Positions 1 through 7,275 of a DNA stretch of 14,940 nt are shown in pieces (within the stretch, counting starts at the first letter, position 1; every line of letters starts with the position of its first letter). The stretch lies in NCBI GenBank assembly GCA_022571135.1, contig JACZYK010000033.1:1-14940 (forward strand). The letters run 5' to 3'. This DNA comes from Bacteroidota bacterium (GTDB lineage: Bacteria > Bacteroidota > Rhodothermia > Rhodothermales > UBA10348). The notes beneath the pieces were generated by a model that was not told the DNA's origin, searched no databases, and saw only the letters and a list, made by a program, of their open reading frames with translations. The position numbers and the translations under genes are program-made.

Positions 1-2
1 CG

Positions 3-1703
3 GATACGGACGGCGTGCCGTTCGACACACTTCCGTTCGCTCAGATCGAGCGCATCGAGGTGCTCAAGGGGCCGGGATCGGCGCTCTACGGCAGTGGGGC
101 GCTCGGTGGTGTAATCAACGTCATCACGCGTGATTTCCCGAATCGTCCCGAGTCTCTGATCCGAGTGTATGCGGGCGGGTATGAACCCGTACGGTATCAA
201 ATCTGGAAGGACAAATGGGACGGCGCAGACCGGATGCGGACTTTCGGCGGACTTACCCTCTCGCATGCCCGGAAAACCTCCGAGCGATTCGGATTCTGGG
301 TGAACTTTTCCTACCGAAGGGATCAGGGATACATGAATTTCAACGAGCAGAGGGTATTTCACGGTTACAGTAAGATCGGGTGGAAGCCAAAGCCACAGTA
401 CCGCCTGGATTTGCTGATCGGCCTGATGGTGCGTGAGAAGGACAATTTCCTGTTCTGGAACGACGCCCGTGACGCTCTCAATCCCGGAAGTCTGGATATC
501 GGCGACACATCCGGCCCTACAGATCCGTTCGATCCGCCGACAGGAACAAGCGACAATCTAAACCACCAGATCAGTCTGCTCCCCTCGTTCACTCATCTGG
601 TCAGCGACCGCCTCTTTTACACGGTTCGCGGACGTCTCTTCGGTGCGATCATTCGACCGATCGATAACGTGACGGGCAAGCCGCGTTCGGTAGAAGACGG
701 AGGCATCGGATTTCGATACGGGGGCGAGGCCGTGATCGACTGGGAACCGGAGACCGGACGCAATTTATCGTTTGGCGTCTCTGGCGACGCCAACGCTACT
801 CGGAACGACTTCTTCGTAAGCGGAGACGGCGATGATTTCGGGAGCCAGCCTGAAATAGCCGTATTCGGACACTGGGAAGAAGCCGTATCCGAGGGCCTTC
901 AGATCGTTGCGGGGCTACGATTCGACGCCTATCGAATTGACGGCGAGCGTACGGAAACGAAGTTGAGCCCAAAAATCAGTGCGGCCTATTCACTGACGGA
1001 CGCCATAACATTTCGGGCCGCTTTCGGAGACGGATACCGGGTCCCGAGTTTCGCCGAGCGGTTCACGGACAATCGGGAGTTCTTTCCAATCGTTCGCAAT
1101 CTGGGATTACGACCTGAGCGAAGCAGGAGCTACGAAGTCGGCATAAAAACCCGAACCAATTCAGACCGACTGGGTGTATTCAGATCGGATGTGGCGATTT
1201 TCTGGAATGACTACTGGGAGTTGATCGAGCCCAAACTCGTTCCGACCCTGCAGGCGTTCCAATTCATCAATCTTACCCGGGCACGTATTCGGGGGATGGA
1301 AGCCACTTTGGAGTGGATGCTTCCTGCGCGCGAGATAACATTCCGTATCGGCTATACGTGGCTCGATGCAGATGACTTGACGGCGGAGGTTCCGCTCGCG
1401 TTCAGGTCGAGGCACCTACTCGTTTCCAGCCTCGACGCACGCGTCTGGGGTCCGATCGAGGCGGGAGCGGACTTCCGGTTCGTCACCCGGCCTGAACGTC
1501 TGGATACGGATTTTGCCCTTTTCATCGCCGATGCGGACATCCTCGTCGATACAAGGGTCGTGGATGTCAGGATGGCGGCGCGCTGGGACCGCTTTCGTAT
1601 TGCGGTCCTGTTGAAAAATGCTTTCGAGTACTACTATCTGGAGCGGCCGGCCCTTCTGGGTGCGCCGCGAAATCTCACGCTCCAGATCCAGTATCAGTTC
1701 TAG
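3..1703 (+). CDS. TonB-dependent outer-membrane receptor, 5' end outside the window
   Basis: The frame is open from the first bases (DTDGVPFDTLPF...), so the gene starts upstream of the window; the GTG at 15 is an internal Val codon, not a start. About 566 residues are visible. The first 42 are the end of the plug domain with its typical IERIEVLKGPGSALYG and GVINVITR motifs. The rest is a long stretch of alternating aromatic and polar strands, as in a 22-strand beta-barrel, ending in the outer-membrane signature of a terminal Phe (IQYQF). Signal peptide, TonB box and the first part of the plug are missing. Family knowledge: such receptors import siderophores, cobalamin or other scarce ligands using TonB energy. 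RVPSFAERF and RPERSRSYEVGIK are common barrel motifs of BtuB/siderophore-type receptors. The substrate cannot be read from the sequence. The gene is convergent with the next one and their stop codons overlap. Confidence 0.93.
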   Translation, partial: DTDGVPFDTLPFAQIERIEVLKGPGSALYGSGALGGVINVITRDFPNRPESLIRVYAGGYEPVRYQIWKDKWDGADRMRTFGGLTLSHARKTSERFGFWVNFSYRRDQGYMNFNEQRVFHGYSKIGWKPKPQYRLDLLIGLMVREKDNFLFWNDARDALNPGSLDIGDTSGPTDPFDPPTGTSDNLNHQISLLPSFTHLVSDRLFYTVRGRLFGAIIRPIDNVTGKPRSVEDGGIGFRYGGEAVIDWEPETGRNLSFGVSGDANATRNDFFVSGDGDDFGSQPEIAVFGHWEEAVSEGLQIVAGLRFDAYRIDGERTETKLSPKISAAYSLTDAITFRAAFGDGYRVPSFAERFTDNREFFPIVRNLGLRPERSRSYEVGIKTRTNSDRLGVFRSDVAIFWNDYWELIEPKLVPTLQAFQFINLTRARIRGMEATLEWMLPAREITFRIGYTWLDADDLTAEVPLAFRSRHLLVSSLDARVWGPIEAGADFRFVTRPERLDTDFALFIADADILVDTRVVDVRMAARWDRFRIAVLLKNAFEYYYLERPALLGAPRNLTLQIQYQF

Positions 1704-2068
1704 AAGGGTTTCAGCACGCCCATGAGCACGGTGACGACGCCGAATACGATCGTCAGGATCCACCACATCCGGGCGGACGCTGGATTCTTCTTGACAAGAA
1801 ACACGGATAAACCGCTAAGGACCCAGACAATCAGCATAATCCAGATCCATCCCGGAAGCGGCCAGAACAACTGGAGCTTGGCAAGCATGCCGAATCCCGA
1901 GATGACGATCAGGAGCAGGCCCAGTCCATGCAATCTGGTCACCATCTTCAACGCAGATTTGTCGCCCGACGCACGGTCAGTCATGGCATTGAACAGGTAC
2001 GCACCCAGCGATTGAAACAGAAGCAGGATACCTATGATGTGCAGAATTCTATAGAATGACATGTCCAT
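1700..2068 (-). CDS. Small four-helix integral membrane protein of unknown function
   Basis: 122 residues, strongly hydrophobic, with four predicted membrane spans at about residues 5-28, 45-66, 70-92 and 99-120. The first helix carries YRILHIIGILLLF and the second follows a short basic loop with TRLHGLGLLL, so two helices each contain a His. This recalls small cytochrome-like or SirB/CopD-like membrane proteins, but I do not recognise the family and assign no function. The start is the first ATG; a second ATG two codons on is equally possible and neither has a clear ribosome binding site. It lies 115 bases downstream of the amidase on the same strand, with a hairpin and a dispersed repeat in between, so it may be transcribed separately. 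Its TAG overlaps the TAG of the convergent TonB receptor gene. Confidence 0.75.
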   Translation of the reverse strand: MDMSFYRILHIIGILLLFQSLGAYLFNAMTDRASGDKSALKMVTRLHGLGLLLIVISGFGMLAKLQLFWPLPGWIWIMLIVWVLSGLSVFLVKKNPASARMWWILTIVFGVVTVLMGVLKPF

Positions 2069-2119
2069 GGCGATCGACGCTCAGTATTTTTAATGGAAGG
2101 AGCCCGGCGTAAAGATACA

Positions 2120-2140
2120 TGGTGCAGAATCTCCGCACCA
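2120..2140 (-). terminator. Small hairpin downstream of the amidase gene
   Basis: Perfect 6-bp stem (TGGTGC / GCACCA) with a 9-base loop, 44 bases past the amidase stop. There is no proper T-run on either strand, only ATGTATCTTT on the minus strand, so it is at best a weak terminator or an mRNA 3'-end stabiliser. Confidence 0.3.
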
Positions 2141-2143
2141 CCT

Positions 2144-2181
2144 CGCTACCTGAAAGCGTCCCGTGGCCGCCTGTAAACAGG
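2144..2181 (+). repeat. Dispersed 38-base structured repeat, copy 1
   Basis: This matches 7238-7275 at 35 of 38 positions, in the same orientation. It contains a mini-hairpin CGCT-(7)-AGCG followed by CCTG-TAAA-CAGG. It ends two bases from the amidase stop codon, so in the amidase transcript it is read as the reverse complement. Flanking sequences of the two copies are unrelated. It looks like a REP-like or other small interspersed element. Confidence 0.6.
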
Positions 2182-2183
2182 GT

Positions 2184-3890
2184 CTAAACAATCGGGGGAC
2201 GCATCCTGTGAAAGTCGGTACCCGACTGGAAGGCGGCGGCCACCGCCAGGGCCTCGGCGTCCTTATAGAGTCCACCGACGAATGTGATCGAGGCCGGTAC
2301 GCGACGATTCGAAGTCGGATCATCTTCAAGAGGCGCAAAGTTATTGGGCACCGTAATGCTGGGATGACCGGTCAGGTTCGTAATCCGCAGGGTGCCGCCT
2401 CCAAAGGTCGGAGAGACGAACACGTCGATTTCCCCCATCAGCTCACGCATATCCTGCATGAGCAGCGTCCGCGCCCTGCTGGCGTTGATGTACTCCACCG
2501 CGGGAATAAACCGGCTGCTCCGGAATGAGTTCGGCCATGCTCCGGCGTCCTGTCGAACCAGAGAATCGACGCCGCCCGACCGTGTCAGGTCGTCGAAGGC
2601 CGCTGCAGCTTCAGCATTCAGCATCACCAGCATTGCTCCGGCGGGACCGTCCGGCAGCGTGAGGGGAAGAAGTTCCGCTCCCTGCTTTCGGAGCACTTCC
2701 AGAGAGGACAGATCCGCTTCCCGGTTATCGTGGTCTTCCTCGAACGCATCCTGCAGATAACCGATTCTTAGTTGCCTAAGGGATTTGCGGATCGGCCACT
2801 CGAAAGGAGCGGTCAGTGTTGTAGGATCGGCATAATCCTTTCCGTGGATCGCCGAGAACACCAGTGCGCAGTCCTCTGCGCTCCGGCACATCGGCCCGAG
2901 CTTGTCCATCGTCCACGACAACGTCATCGCTCCCGCTCGGCTGACGCGGCCGAACGTCGGCCGGAGGCCCGTTACACCGTTTCTGTTGGACGGAGATACG
3001 ATCGATCCCAGCGTTTCGGAACCTATAGCAAATGCAACGAGACCCGCTGCAACCGCGGAGCCAGGACCTGCCGAGGAACCACTAGATCCCACTTCCAGGT
3101 TCCAGGGATTCTTCGTCTTACCACCGAACCAAACGTCTCCCATAGCCAGCGCACCCAGCGTGAGTTTGGCCACGAGTACGGCTCCGGCCTCGTCCAGAAG
3201 CTTCACGACCGTCGCGTCGTCGGCCATTCTCTGGTTGCGGTATGGTTCTGCTCCCCACGTCGTCGGATATCCCGAGACAGCCAGCAAATCTTTAGCCCCC
3301 CAGGGAATTCCGTGAAGGGGACCCCGCCAGAGGCCGGCATCCAGTTCATCGTCCGCTTTCCGGGCCAGCCTGAAAGCTCTCTCTTCCGTCAGCGTGACGA
3401 CCGCCTCGAGTACGCCGTCGTATTTCCTGAGCCGTGAGAGATAAATCTCCGTCAGGTCCACCGACCGAACTTTCCGTGTCTTCAGGAGCCCTGCCAGGGC
3501 GGCGACTCCCGAAAAAGCGAGATCTTCGTCCGAAGCGGGTAATGTAACGTCCGTGGGTGTCCACTCGATTTCCGGACGGCTTTCCAGCCTTGGCACCTCT
3601 TTCCGCCCCATCTCGGGATCGAAAACCTGAGACGGCGCCACGGAATTTTCGAGCCCGATACCCCGCAGAGCCTCGTAAGATGTGAGGTTTCGATTCAGAC
3701 GATTGAGCATCATCTCCCTCTGTTCGTCGCTGAACGAAACGCCTGCTATCTGCTCGGCATGGGTGATCGTTTCGATAGTTAACTCGCCGTCCTGGACGGC
3801 CTGTGCGTACAACACACCGGGAAATAGCGTGGTCGACATCCCGATGAGAGCTGCCGACTCAAGAAATTGACGACGATCGAAAGATTGCAT
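2184..3890 (-). CDS. Tat-exported amidase (amidase-signature family hydrolase)
   Basis: 568 residues. The start at 3890 gives a twin-arginine signal (DRRQFLESAALIG, hydrophobic core, cleavage near LYAQA about residue 30), so the enzyme is probably periplasmic. The open frame continues upstream only inside the transketolase gene. Residues about 125-560 form the amidase-signature domain with a complete Ser-cisSer-Lys triad: Lys200 in GAKD, Ser272 in GSSGSSAG and nucleophile Ser296 in GSETLGSI. The usual GSDTGGSI core reads GSETLGSI, a conservative variant. An extra region at about 35-110 precedes the catalytic domain. Family knowledge: these enzymes hydrolyse carboxamides; the sequence resembles GatA only in the shared core, and a Tat signal rules out a tRNA amidotransferase role. 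The substrate is unknown. It follows transketolase by 5 bases. A GTG at 3899 overlapping the transketolase TGA as GTGA is an alternative start. Confidence 0.9.
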   Translation of the reverse strand: MQSFDRRQFLESAALIGMSTTLFPGVLYAQAVQDGELTIETITHAEQIAGVSFSDEQREMMLNRLNRNLTSYEALRGIGLENSVAPSQVFDPEMGRKEVPRLESRPEIEWTPTDVTLPASDEDLAFSGVAALAGLLKTRKVRSVDLTEIYLSRLRKYDGVLEAVVTLTEERAFRLARKADDELDAGLWRGPLHGIPWGAKDLLAVSGYPTTWGAEPYRNQRMADDATVVKLLDEAGAVLVAKLTLGALAMGDVWFGGKTKNPWNLEVGSSGSSAGPGSAVAAGLVAFAIGSETLGSIVSPSNRNGVTGLRPTFGRVSRAGAMTLSWTMDKLGPMCRSAEDCALVFSAIHGKDYADPTTLTAPFEWPIRKSLRQLRIGYLQDAFEEDHDNREADLSSLEVLRKQGAELLPLTLPDGPAGAMLVMLNAEAAAAFDDLTRSGGVDSLVRQDAGAWPNSFRSSRFIPAVEYINASRARTLLMQDMRELMGEIDVFVSPTFGGGTLRITNLTGHPSITVPNNFAPLEDDPTSNRRVPASITFVGGLYKDAEALAVAAAFQSGTDFHRMRPPIV

Positions 3891-3895
3891 GACGG

Positions 3896-5953
3896 TCACG
3901 GATCTGCTGAGAGAATGGGAGGGTGTTCCAACAGAGACATGGCCTCTGCGACTACCCTGTCTACCGTGAAGCCGAACTTCTCGAAGAGGACGGAACCTGG
4001 CGCTGACGCTCCGAATCGATCGATGCCGATCATCCGCCCCAGATCGCCGACGTATCGCTCCCAACCAGCCGTTACTCCGGCTTCGATCGAAACGCGTGCC
4101 GGTATGTCCGGCGGAATGACCGAATGACGGTAGGATTCCGGCTGCTCCTCGAACAATTCCCACGAGGGCATGCTGACAACCCGTGTGCCGATCCCCCGAT
4201 CTTCCATGGCCTGCGCCGCATCGAGTGCGAGCTGGACCTCGCTACCCGTAGCGATAAGCACCATGATCAATTCGGAATCCGATTCCTTCAGAACATAGGC
4301 TCCCTTCGAGAGCCCCTCCGCGGAGCCATACGCGCGACGGTCCGCGTTCGCGAGTTTCTGACGCGATAGCACGAGTATAACCGGTCCCGTCTTGCGCTGG
4401 AGAGCGATTTTCCATGCTTCGACCGTCTCGTTTCCGTCGGCGGGTCGAATCAGGGTCGCATTGGGGATGGCCCGTAGCGACATGACGTGTTCGATCGGCT
4501 GGTGGGTCGGGCCGTCTTGACCGAGTCCGATCGAGTCGTGGGTGAAAACGTAGGTTACGGGCAGGCCCATGAGCGCACTAAGGCGGAGCGCGGCGCGCAT
4601 ATAGTCGCTGAACACGAGAAAAGTAGCACAGTAGGGTCGGATCCCTCCGTGGAGAGCCATGCCGTTGCAAATCGACGCCATGGCATGTTCACGTAAGCCG
4701 AAATAGAAATTGGATCCATGGGGCGAATCTCTCTGGAAATCGTCTCTGCCTGCGATAATCGTGTTGTTCGATCCGGCCAGGTCGGCGGATCCGCCTATCA
4801 GATTGGATATCGCTTCGGCGACGCTGTTTATCGCTTTGCCGCTCGCCGCGCGGGTCGCAATGGCACTTCCGGCTTCGAAGACAGGCATATTCCGATCCCA
4901 GCCTTCCGGAAGCTTGCCGGCGGTCCACAGGTCCCACTCGCGGGCCGGATCAGGAAACAGGGACCGATAGCGATCCATCATCGAACTCCACTCACGCCTC
5001 GATGCCGCACCCTGAACAGCAATCTCATTCATATGCGATTTCACGTCTTCGGGAACCAGAAAAGCCGGCTGTTCGGGCCATCCGAGGGCTCGCTTTGTCA
5101 GACGGATCTCCTCGTCTCCGAGTGGGGACCCGTGAGCAGCCGCCGTGTCCTGCTTGTTCGGACTCCCGTAGCCGATATTCGTCCGAACCATGATCAGGGT
5201 CGGCCGGTCCGGATCCGATTCGGCCTCCAGGATCGCCTCGTCGATGGCGAAAACGTCATTTCCGTCATCAACCCGAATAACCTGCCAGCCGTACGCTTCA
5301 AAGCGGCCGTGTACGTCTTCGGTAAAGGTGCGCTCGGTACTCCCGTCGATCGTAATCTTGTTGTCGTCGTAAAGATAGATGAGTTTTCCCAGGCCGAGAT
5401 GCCCGGCCAGAGAAGCTGCTTCATGGGAAAGGCCTTCCATGAGGTCCCCGTCGGACACGATCGCGAAGGTGAAATGGTCTACGACATCGAATTCCGGTCG
5501 GTTGAATTTCGCAGAGAGAAATCGTTCGGCAATCGCCATACCGACGCCGTTTGCAAATCCCTGTCCCAGCGGCCCCGTTGTCGTCTCGACGCCTGGGGTG
5601 TGTCCGAACTCCGGGTGACCCGGTGTAAGGCTGTCCCACTGGCGAAAGTCCCTGATATCGTCCAGCCTCATCGGGTACCCGGCCAGGTGTAATAATCCGT
5701 AGAGCAGCATGGATCCGTGTCCGGCAGACAGAACGAAACGGTCCCGGTTGGACCACGAGGGATCGTTCGGATCATGCTTCATGTGAAGGCGCCACACCAC
5801 GTAGGCCATTGCGGCCGCCCCCATCGGTAGTCCGGGATGTCCCGAGTTGGCCCTCTGAACTGCGTCTACGGCCAGGAATCGAAGGGTATTGATGCAACGG
5901 CCGGCCAGCTCGATATCGTCGATCCGAGCAGCGGAAGAGACAGCGGGCGTCAT
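3896..5953 (-). CDS. tkt: Transketolase
   Basis: 685 residues, the normal size for a full three-domain transketolase. It moves two-carbon ketol units between sugar phosphates in the non-oxidative pentose phosphate pathway in the cytoplasm, using thiamine diphosphate and a divalent metal. Visible motifs: NSGHPGLPMG (residues 37-46), GHTPGVETTTGPLGQG (117-132), the ThDP/metal motif from SDGDLMEG to Asn198 (167-198), and GLREHAMASI with the catalytic Glu. The C-terminal domain has IATGSEVQLAL. The chosen ATG begins MTPAVSSAARIDD just before the conserved region; the open frame extends 28 codons further to 6037, but that basic stretch has no family counterpart. No clear ribosome binding site precedes the ATG. 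The amidase starts 5 bases after its stop. In other organisms this enzyme supplies erythrose 4-phosphate for aromatic amino acids, which fits loosely with the trp operon nearby, though on the other strand. Confidence 0.96.
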   Translation of the reverse strand: MTPAVSSAARIDDIELAGRCINTLRFLAVDAVQRANSGHPGLPMGAAAMAYVVWRLHMKHDPNDPSWSNRDRFVLSAGHGSMLLYGLLHLAGYPMRLDDIRDFRQWDSLTPGHPEFGHTPGVETTTGPLGQGFANGVGMAIAERFLSAKFNRPEFDVVDHFTFAIVSDGDLMEGLSHEAASLAGHLGLGKLIYLYDDNKITIDGSTERTFTEDVHGRFEAYGWQVIRVDDGNDVFAIDEAILEAESDPDRPTLIMVRTNIGYGSPNKQDTAAAHGSPLGDEEIRLTKRALGWPEQPAFLVPEDVKSHMNEIAVQGAASRREWSSMMDRYRSLFPDPAREWDLWTAGKLPEGWDRNMPVFEAGSAIATRAASGKAINSVAEAISNLIGGSADLAGSNNTIIAGRDDFQRDSPHGSNFYFGLREHAMASICNGMALHGGIRPYCATFLVFSDYMRAALRLSALMGLPVTYVFTHDSIGLGQDGPTHQPIEHVMSLRAIPNATLIRPADGNETVEAWKIALQRKTGPVILVLSRQKLANADRRAYGSAEGLSKGAYVLKESDSELIMVLIATGSEVQLALDAAQAMEDRGIGTRVVSMPSWELFEEQPESYRHSVIPPDIPARVSIEAGVTAGWERYVGDLGRMIGIDRFGASAPGSVLFEKFGFTVDRVVAEAMSLLEHPPILSADP

Positions 5954-6050
5954 ATCGATACGGGTTTTCGAAAGAAAGGATTGAGACGGACGCCGACCCG
6001 GACGGTCCCGCGAACGACCCCGCGATGCGAAAACCACATCGACTGTAAAA

Positions 6051-6097
6051 GTGGGGTGTTGAAAATTACGAAGGATGTCGGCGCAAAAACACCCCGC
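6051..6097 (-). promoter_or_regulatory. Stem-loop between dsbA-like gene and tkt: weak terminator or promoter region
   Basis: A 10-bp stem (GTGGGGTGTT with AACACCCCGC, one G-T pair) encloses a 27-base loop. On the minus strand it is followed by ACTTTTAC, a poor T-run. The loop, read on the minus strand, holds TTG, 15 bases, TAATTTTC, close to the Bacteroidota promoter pattern (TTG ... TAnnTTTG). It could end dsbA transcription, start tkt transcription, or both. Confidence 0.3.
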
Positions 6098-6168
6098 CCC
6101 TTTAAGATCTCGTTTAAATCCCGACCTGAATTTACCGGGATCGAGTGGCCTCTTCGCCAGGACGCCGG

Positions 6169-6858
6169 TTAATCGGCTTGTGCGGCGATTTCCTCTTCGA
6201 TGAGCCGGGTCAGGCAGTCCGTGGTCTTCGAGTTTCCGTTGAGGAAACGACCGTTTATCAAAATGGTCGGCGTACCCGTGACTCCCAGATTCGATATTTC
6301 CTCTTTCCGGCTGAGCAGCTGTTCGGTGTACATGCCGCGATTAACCCGTGAGATGAGCTTGTCCGCATCCATTTCGAGTTCGGTGGCGATCTCCCGGACC
6401 TCCGCCTCGGTCAACCCACCGGCATGCTGCCTTTCAAATTGCTTGTCGAGCATATCATAGTATTTGCCTTCCTGCGCGGCGTAATACATCGCCTCGACCT
6501 GGGGAATCGAGTAGTCCCAAATGACAAAGGGAATCACGAAAAAGCGGGCGTCTTCGGAAAACTGAACGGCCATCAGCTTCATGATCGGATGCAAAGCCTT
6601 GCAATGCGAGCAGTTCGGATCGAAGAATTCGATCACGGTGACCGGCGCGTCATAATTGCCGAGATAAGGATCGGAAAAGTTGATCAGGCTCTCGAAATCC
6701 TCAACCGCAGGAATCTCAGAAGAGAATCCGCACTCGGCTGTGGGCAGAATCTCGATGCTATCGCCGGCACTTCCGGTGCCGAGAGGAAATCCGTATCCTG
6801 AAATCGCACCGACGCTGAGTACGACAAGCACGGCGGTTCGGCTACGTAGCATAAACAT
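6169..6858 (-). CDS. Exported DsbA-like thiol-disulfide oxidoreductase
   Basis: 229 residues. The ATG at 6858 was chosen because it has a GAGG six bases upstream and begins an N-terminal export signal (MFMLRSRTAVLVVLSV...); the open frame runs on to 7032 without a plausible start or homology. Residues about 60-229 form a DsbA/Thioredoxin_4 fold: active site CSHC (Cys83, Cys86) in FFDPNCSHCKALHP, a helical insert at about 115-185, and the cis-Pro loop GVTGTPTILINGRF (Pro197). Two more cysteines, Cys43 and Cys215, lie outside the active site and could form a structural disulfide. Family knowledge: such proteins oxidise or shuffle disulfides in the periplasm and need a DsbB- or VKOR-type partner, which is not in the window. 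It is divergent from the trp operon and 215 bases upstream of tkt. Confidence 0.9.
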   Translation of the reverse strand: MFMLRSRTAVLVVLSVGAISGYGFPLGTGSAGDSIEILPTAECGFSSEIPAVEDFESLINFSDPYLGNYDAPVTVIEFFDPNCSHCKALHPIMKLMAVQFSEDARFFVIPFVIWDYSIPQVEAMYYAAQEGKYYDMLDKQFERQHAGGLTEAEVREIATELEMDADKLISRVNRGMYTEQLLSRKEEISNLGVTGTPTILINGRFLNGNSKTTDCLTRLIEEEIAAQAD

Positions 6859-6892
6859 GATCAACCTCGTGTTCTGGCGAGTGGGAGCCCCG

Positions 6893-6907
6893 TACCGGAG
6901 GCCGGTA
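6893..6907. promoter_or_regulatory. 15-base palindrome in the dsbA-like/trp intergenic region
   Basis: TACCGG-AGG-CCGGTA is a perfect 6-bp inverted repeat with a 3-base spacer, 35 bases upstream of the dsbA-like start. The size suits a dimeric regulator site, but only one copy is seen, so this is a suggestion. Confidence 0.2.
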
Positions 6908-7039
6908 TTGCTGCGTTCGTACCCGGTCAGGGTGCTTTTTGATCCGGGCCTGCGTACTTCCTGCTTCTTAGATTTACGGAGACCTTCCGCCCCCACGCAG
7001 CAGGTCTCGATCTGGAGCGCGCCGCTCGTCACTCGTCCA

Positions 7040-7068
7040 TTGCGGAATCGGTCATCGCAGGTTATCTT
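7040..7068 (+). promoter_or_regulatory. trpLp: Candidate promoter of the trp operon
   Basis: TTGCGG at 7040-7045 and TATCTT at 7063-7068 are 17 bases apart, a loose fit to a sigma-70 type promoter placed just before the leader peptide. Transcription would start near 7075, which leaves almost no leader before the ATG at 7079 and favours the ATG at 7097. No better candidate was found in 6908-7062. Confidence 0.25.
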
Positions 7069-7078
7069 TCAGGCCGAT

Positions 7079-7153
7079 ATGTCCGGCCATCTGCATATGA
7101 CCCATCGTAGTATTTCGTGGTGGTGGTGCTCTTCCTCCACGCGGGCCGTATAA
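7079..7153 (+). CDS. trpL: trp operon leader peptide with three tandem Trp codons
   Basis: A 24-residue reading frame (MSGHLHMTHRSISWWWCSS... ending STRAV, TAA) or, from the second ATG at 7097, an 18-residue one. Three consecutive TGG codons stand at 7118-7126. This is the classic sign of a ribosome-sensed attenuator: when charged tRNA-Trp is scarce the ribosome stalls there. The ATG at 7079 has a modest AGG five bases upstream; the ATG at 7097 has none. The stop codon lies at 7151-7153, inside the strand that forms the antiterminator, and 42 bases separate it from the terminator hairpin. The peptide itself need not have any function. Confidence 0.85.
   Translation: MSGHLHMTHRSISWWWCSSSTRAV
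7116..7141 (+). promoter_or_regulatory. Leader hairpin over the Trp codons (1:2 pairing)
   Basis: CGTGGTGG (7116-7123) can pair with CCTCCACG (7134-7141) with one T-T mismatch. It plays the part of the pause hairpin. It only abuts the antiterminator strand, sharing base 7141, so it may not block the antiterminator fully when no ribosome is present. Confidence 0.5.
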
Positions 7154-7201
7154 ATCTGCCAGGATCTCACTCAACAAGGTTTAGCGATCGATGCGGCCCG
7201 T
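7141..7201 (+). promoter_or_regulatory. trp antiterminator pairing (2:3)
   Basis: GCGGGCCGTAT (7141-7151) can pair with ATGCGGCCCGT (7191-7201): 11 bp with two G-U pairs and a 39-base loop. The 3' strand takes bases 7196-7201 away from the terminator stem, so the two structures exclude each other. A ribosome stalled on the Trp codons (7118-7126) leaves 7141-7151 free; one at the leader stop (7151) covers it. Confidence 0.7.
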
Positions 7202-7225
7202 TACCTGTAGGTAGCGGGCTTTTTT
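7196..7225 (+). terminator. trp attenuator: intrinsic terminator ahead of trpE
   Basis: GCCCGTTACC (7196-7205), loop TGTA, GGTAGCGGGC (7210-7219), then six Ts (7220-7225). The stem is 10 bp with one G-U pair. No rightward gene other than the leader peptide lies upstream, so this terminator can only act on the trp leader transcript. Confidence 0.88.
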
Positions 7226-7237
7226 AGGGCCTGTTAA

Positions 7238-7275
7238 CGCTACCTGAAAGCGCCCCGTAGCCGCCTGTAAACGGG
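7238..7275 (+). repeat. Dispersed 38-base structured repeat, copy 2
   Basis: 35 of 38 positions match 2144-2181. The three differences (T/C, G/A, A/G) are transitions; the third turns a CCTG/CAGG stem into CCTG/CGGG, which still pairs through G-U. It sits between the attenuator and trpE. Its first eight bases (CGCTACCT) are complementary to the 3' arm of the attenuator (AGGTAGCG, 7209-7216). Confidence 0.6.

Noticed and set aside
3891..4163. 5' extension of the amidase reading frame to give 659 residues
   Set aside because: The extra part overlaps the end of the transketolase gene, is rich in Arg/Ser as shadow frames are, and lies ahead of a clear Tat signal starting at 3890.
4718..5692. 324-aa rightward frame
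   Set aside because: It lies entirely antisense to the conserved transketolase gene and has no recognisable motif.
6859..7032. 5' extension of the dsbA-like frame
   Set aside because: The ATG at 6858 has a GAGG at good spacing and begins a signal peptide; the extension would bury that signal inside the protein.
6680..7096. Long rightward frame that ends with the WWW leader peptide
   Set aside because: It is the antisense of the dsbA-like gene; only the last 18-24 codons make sense as a leader peptide.
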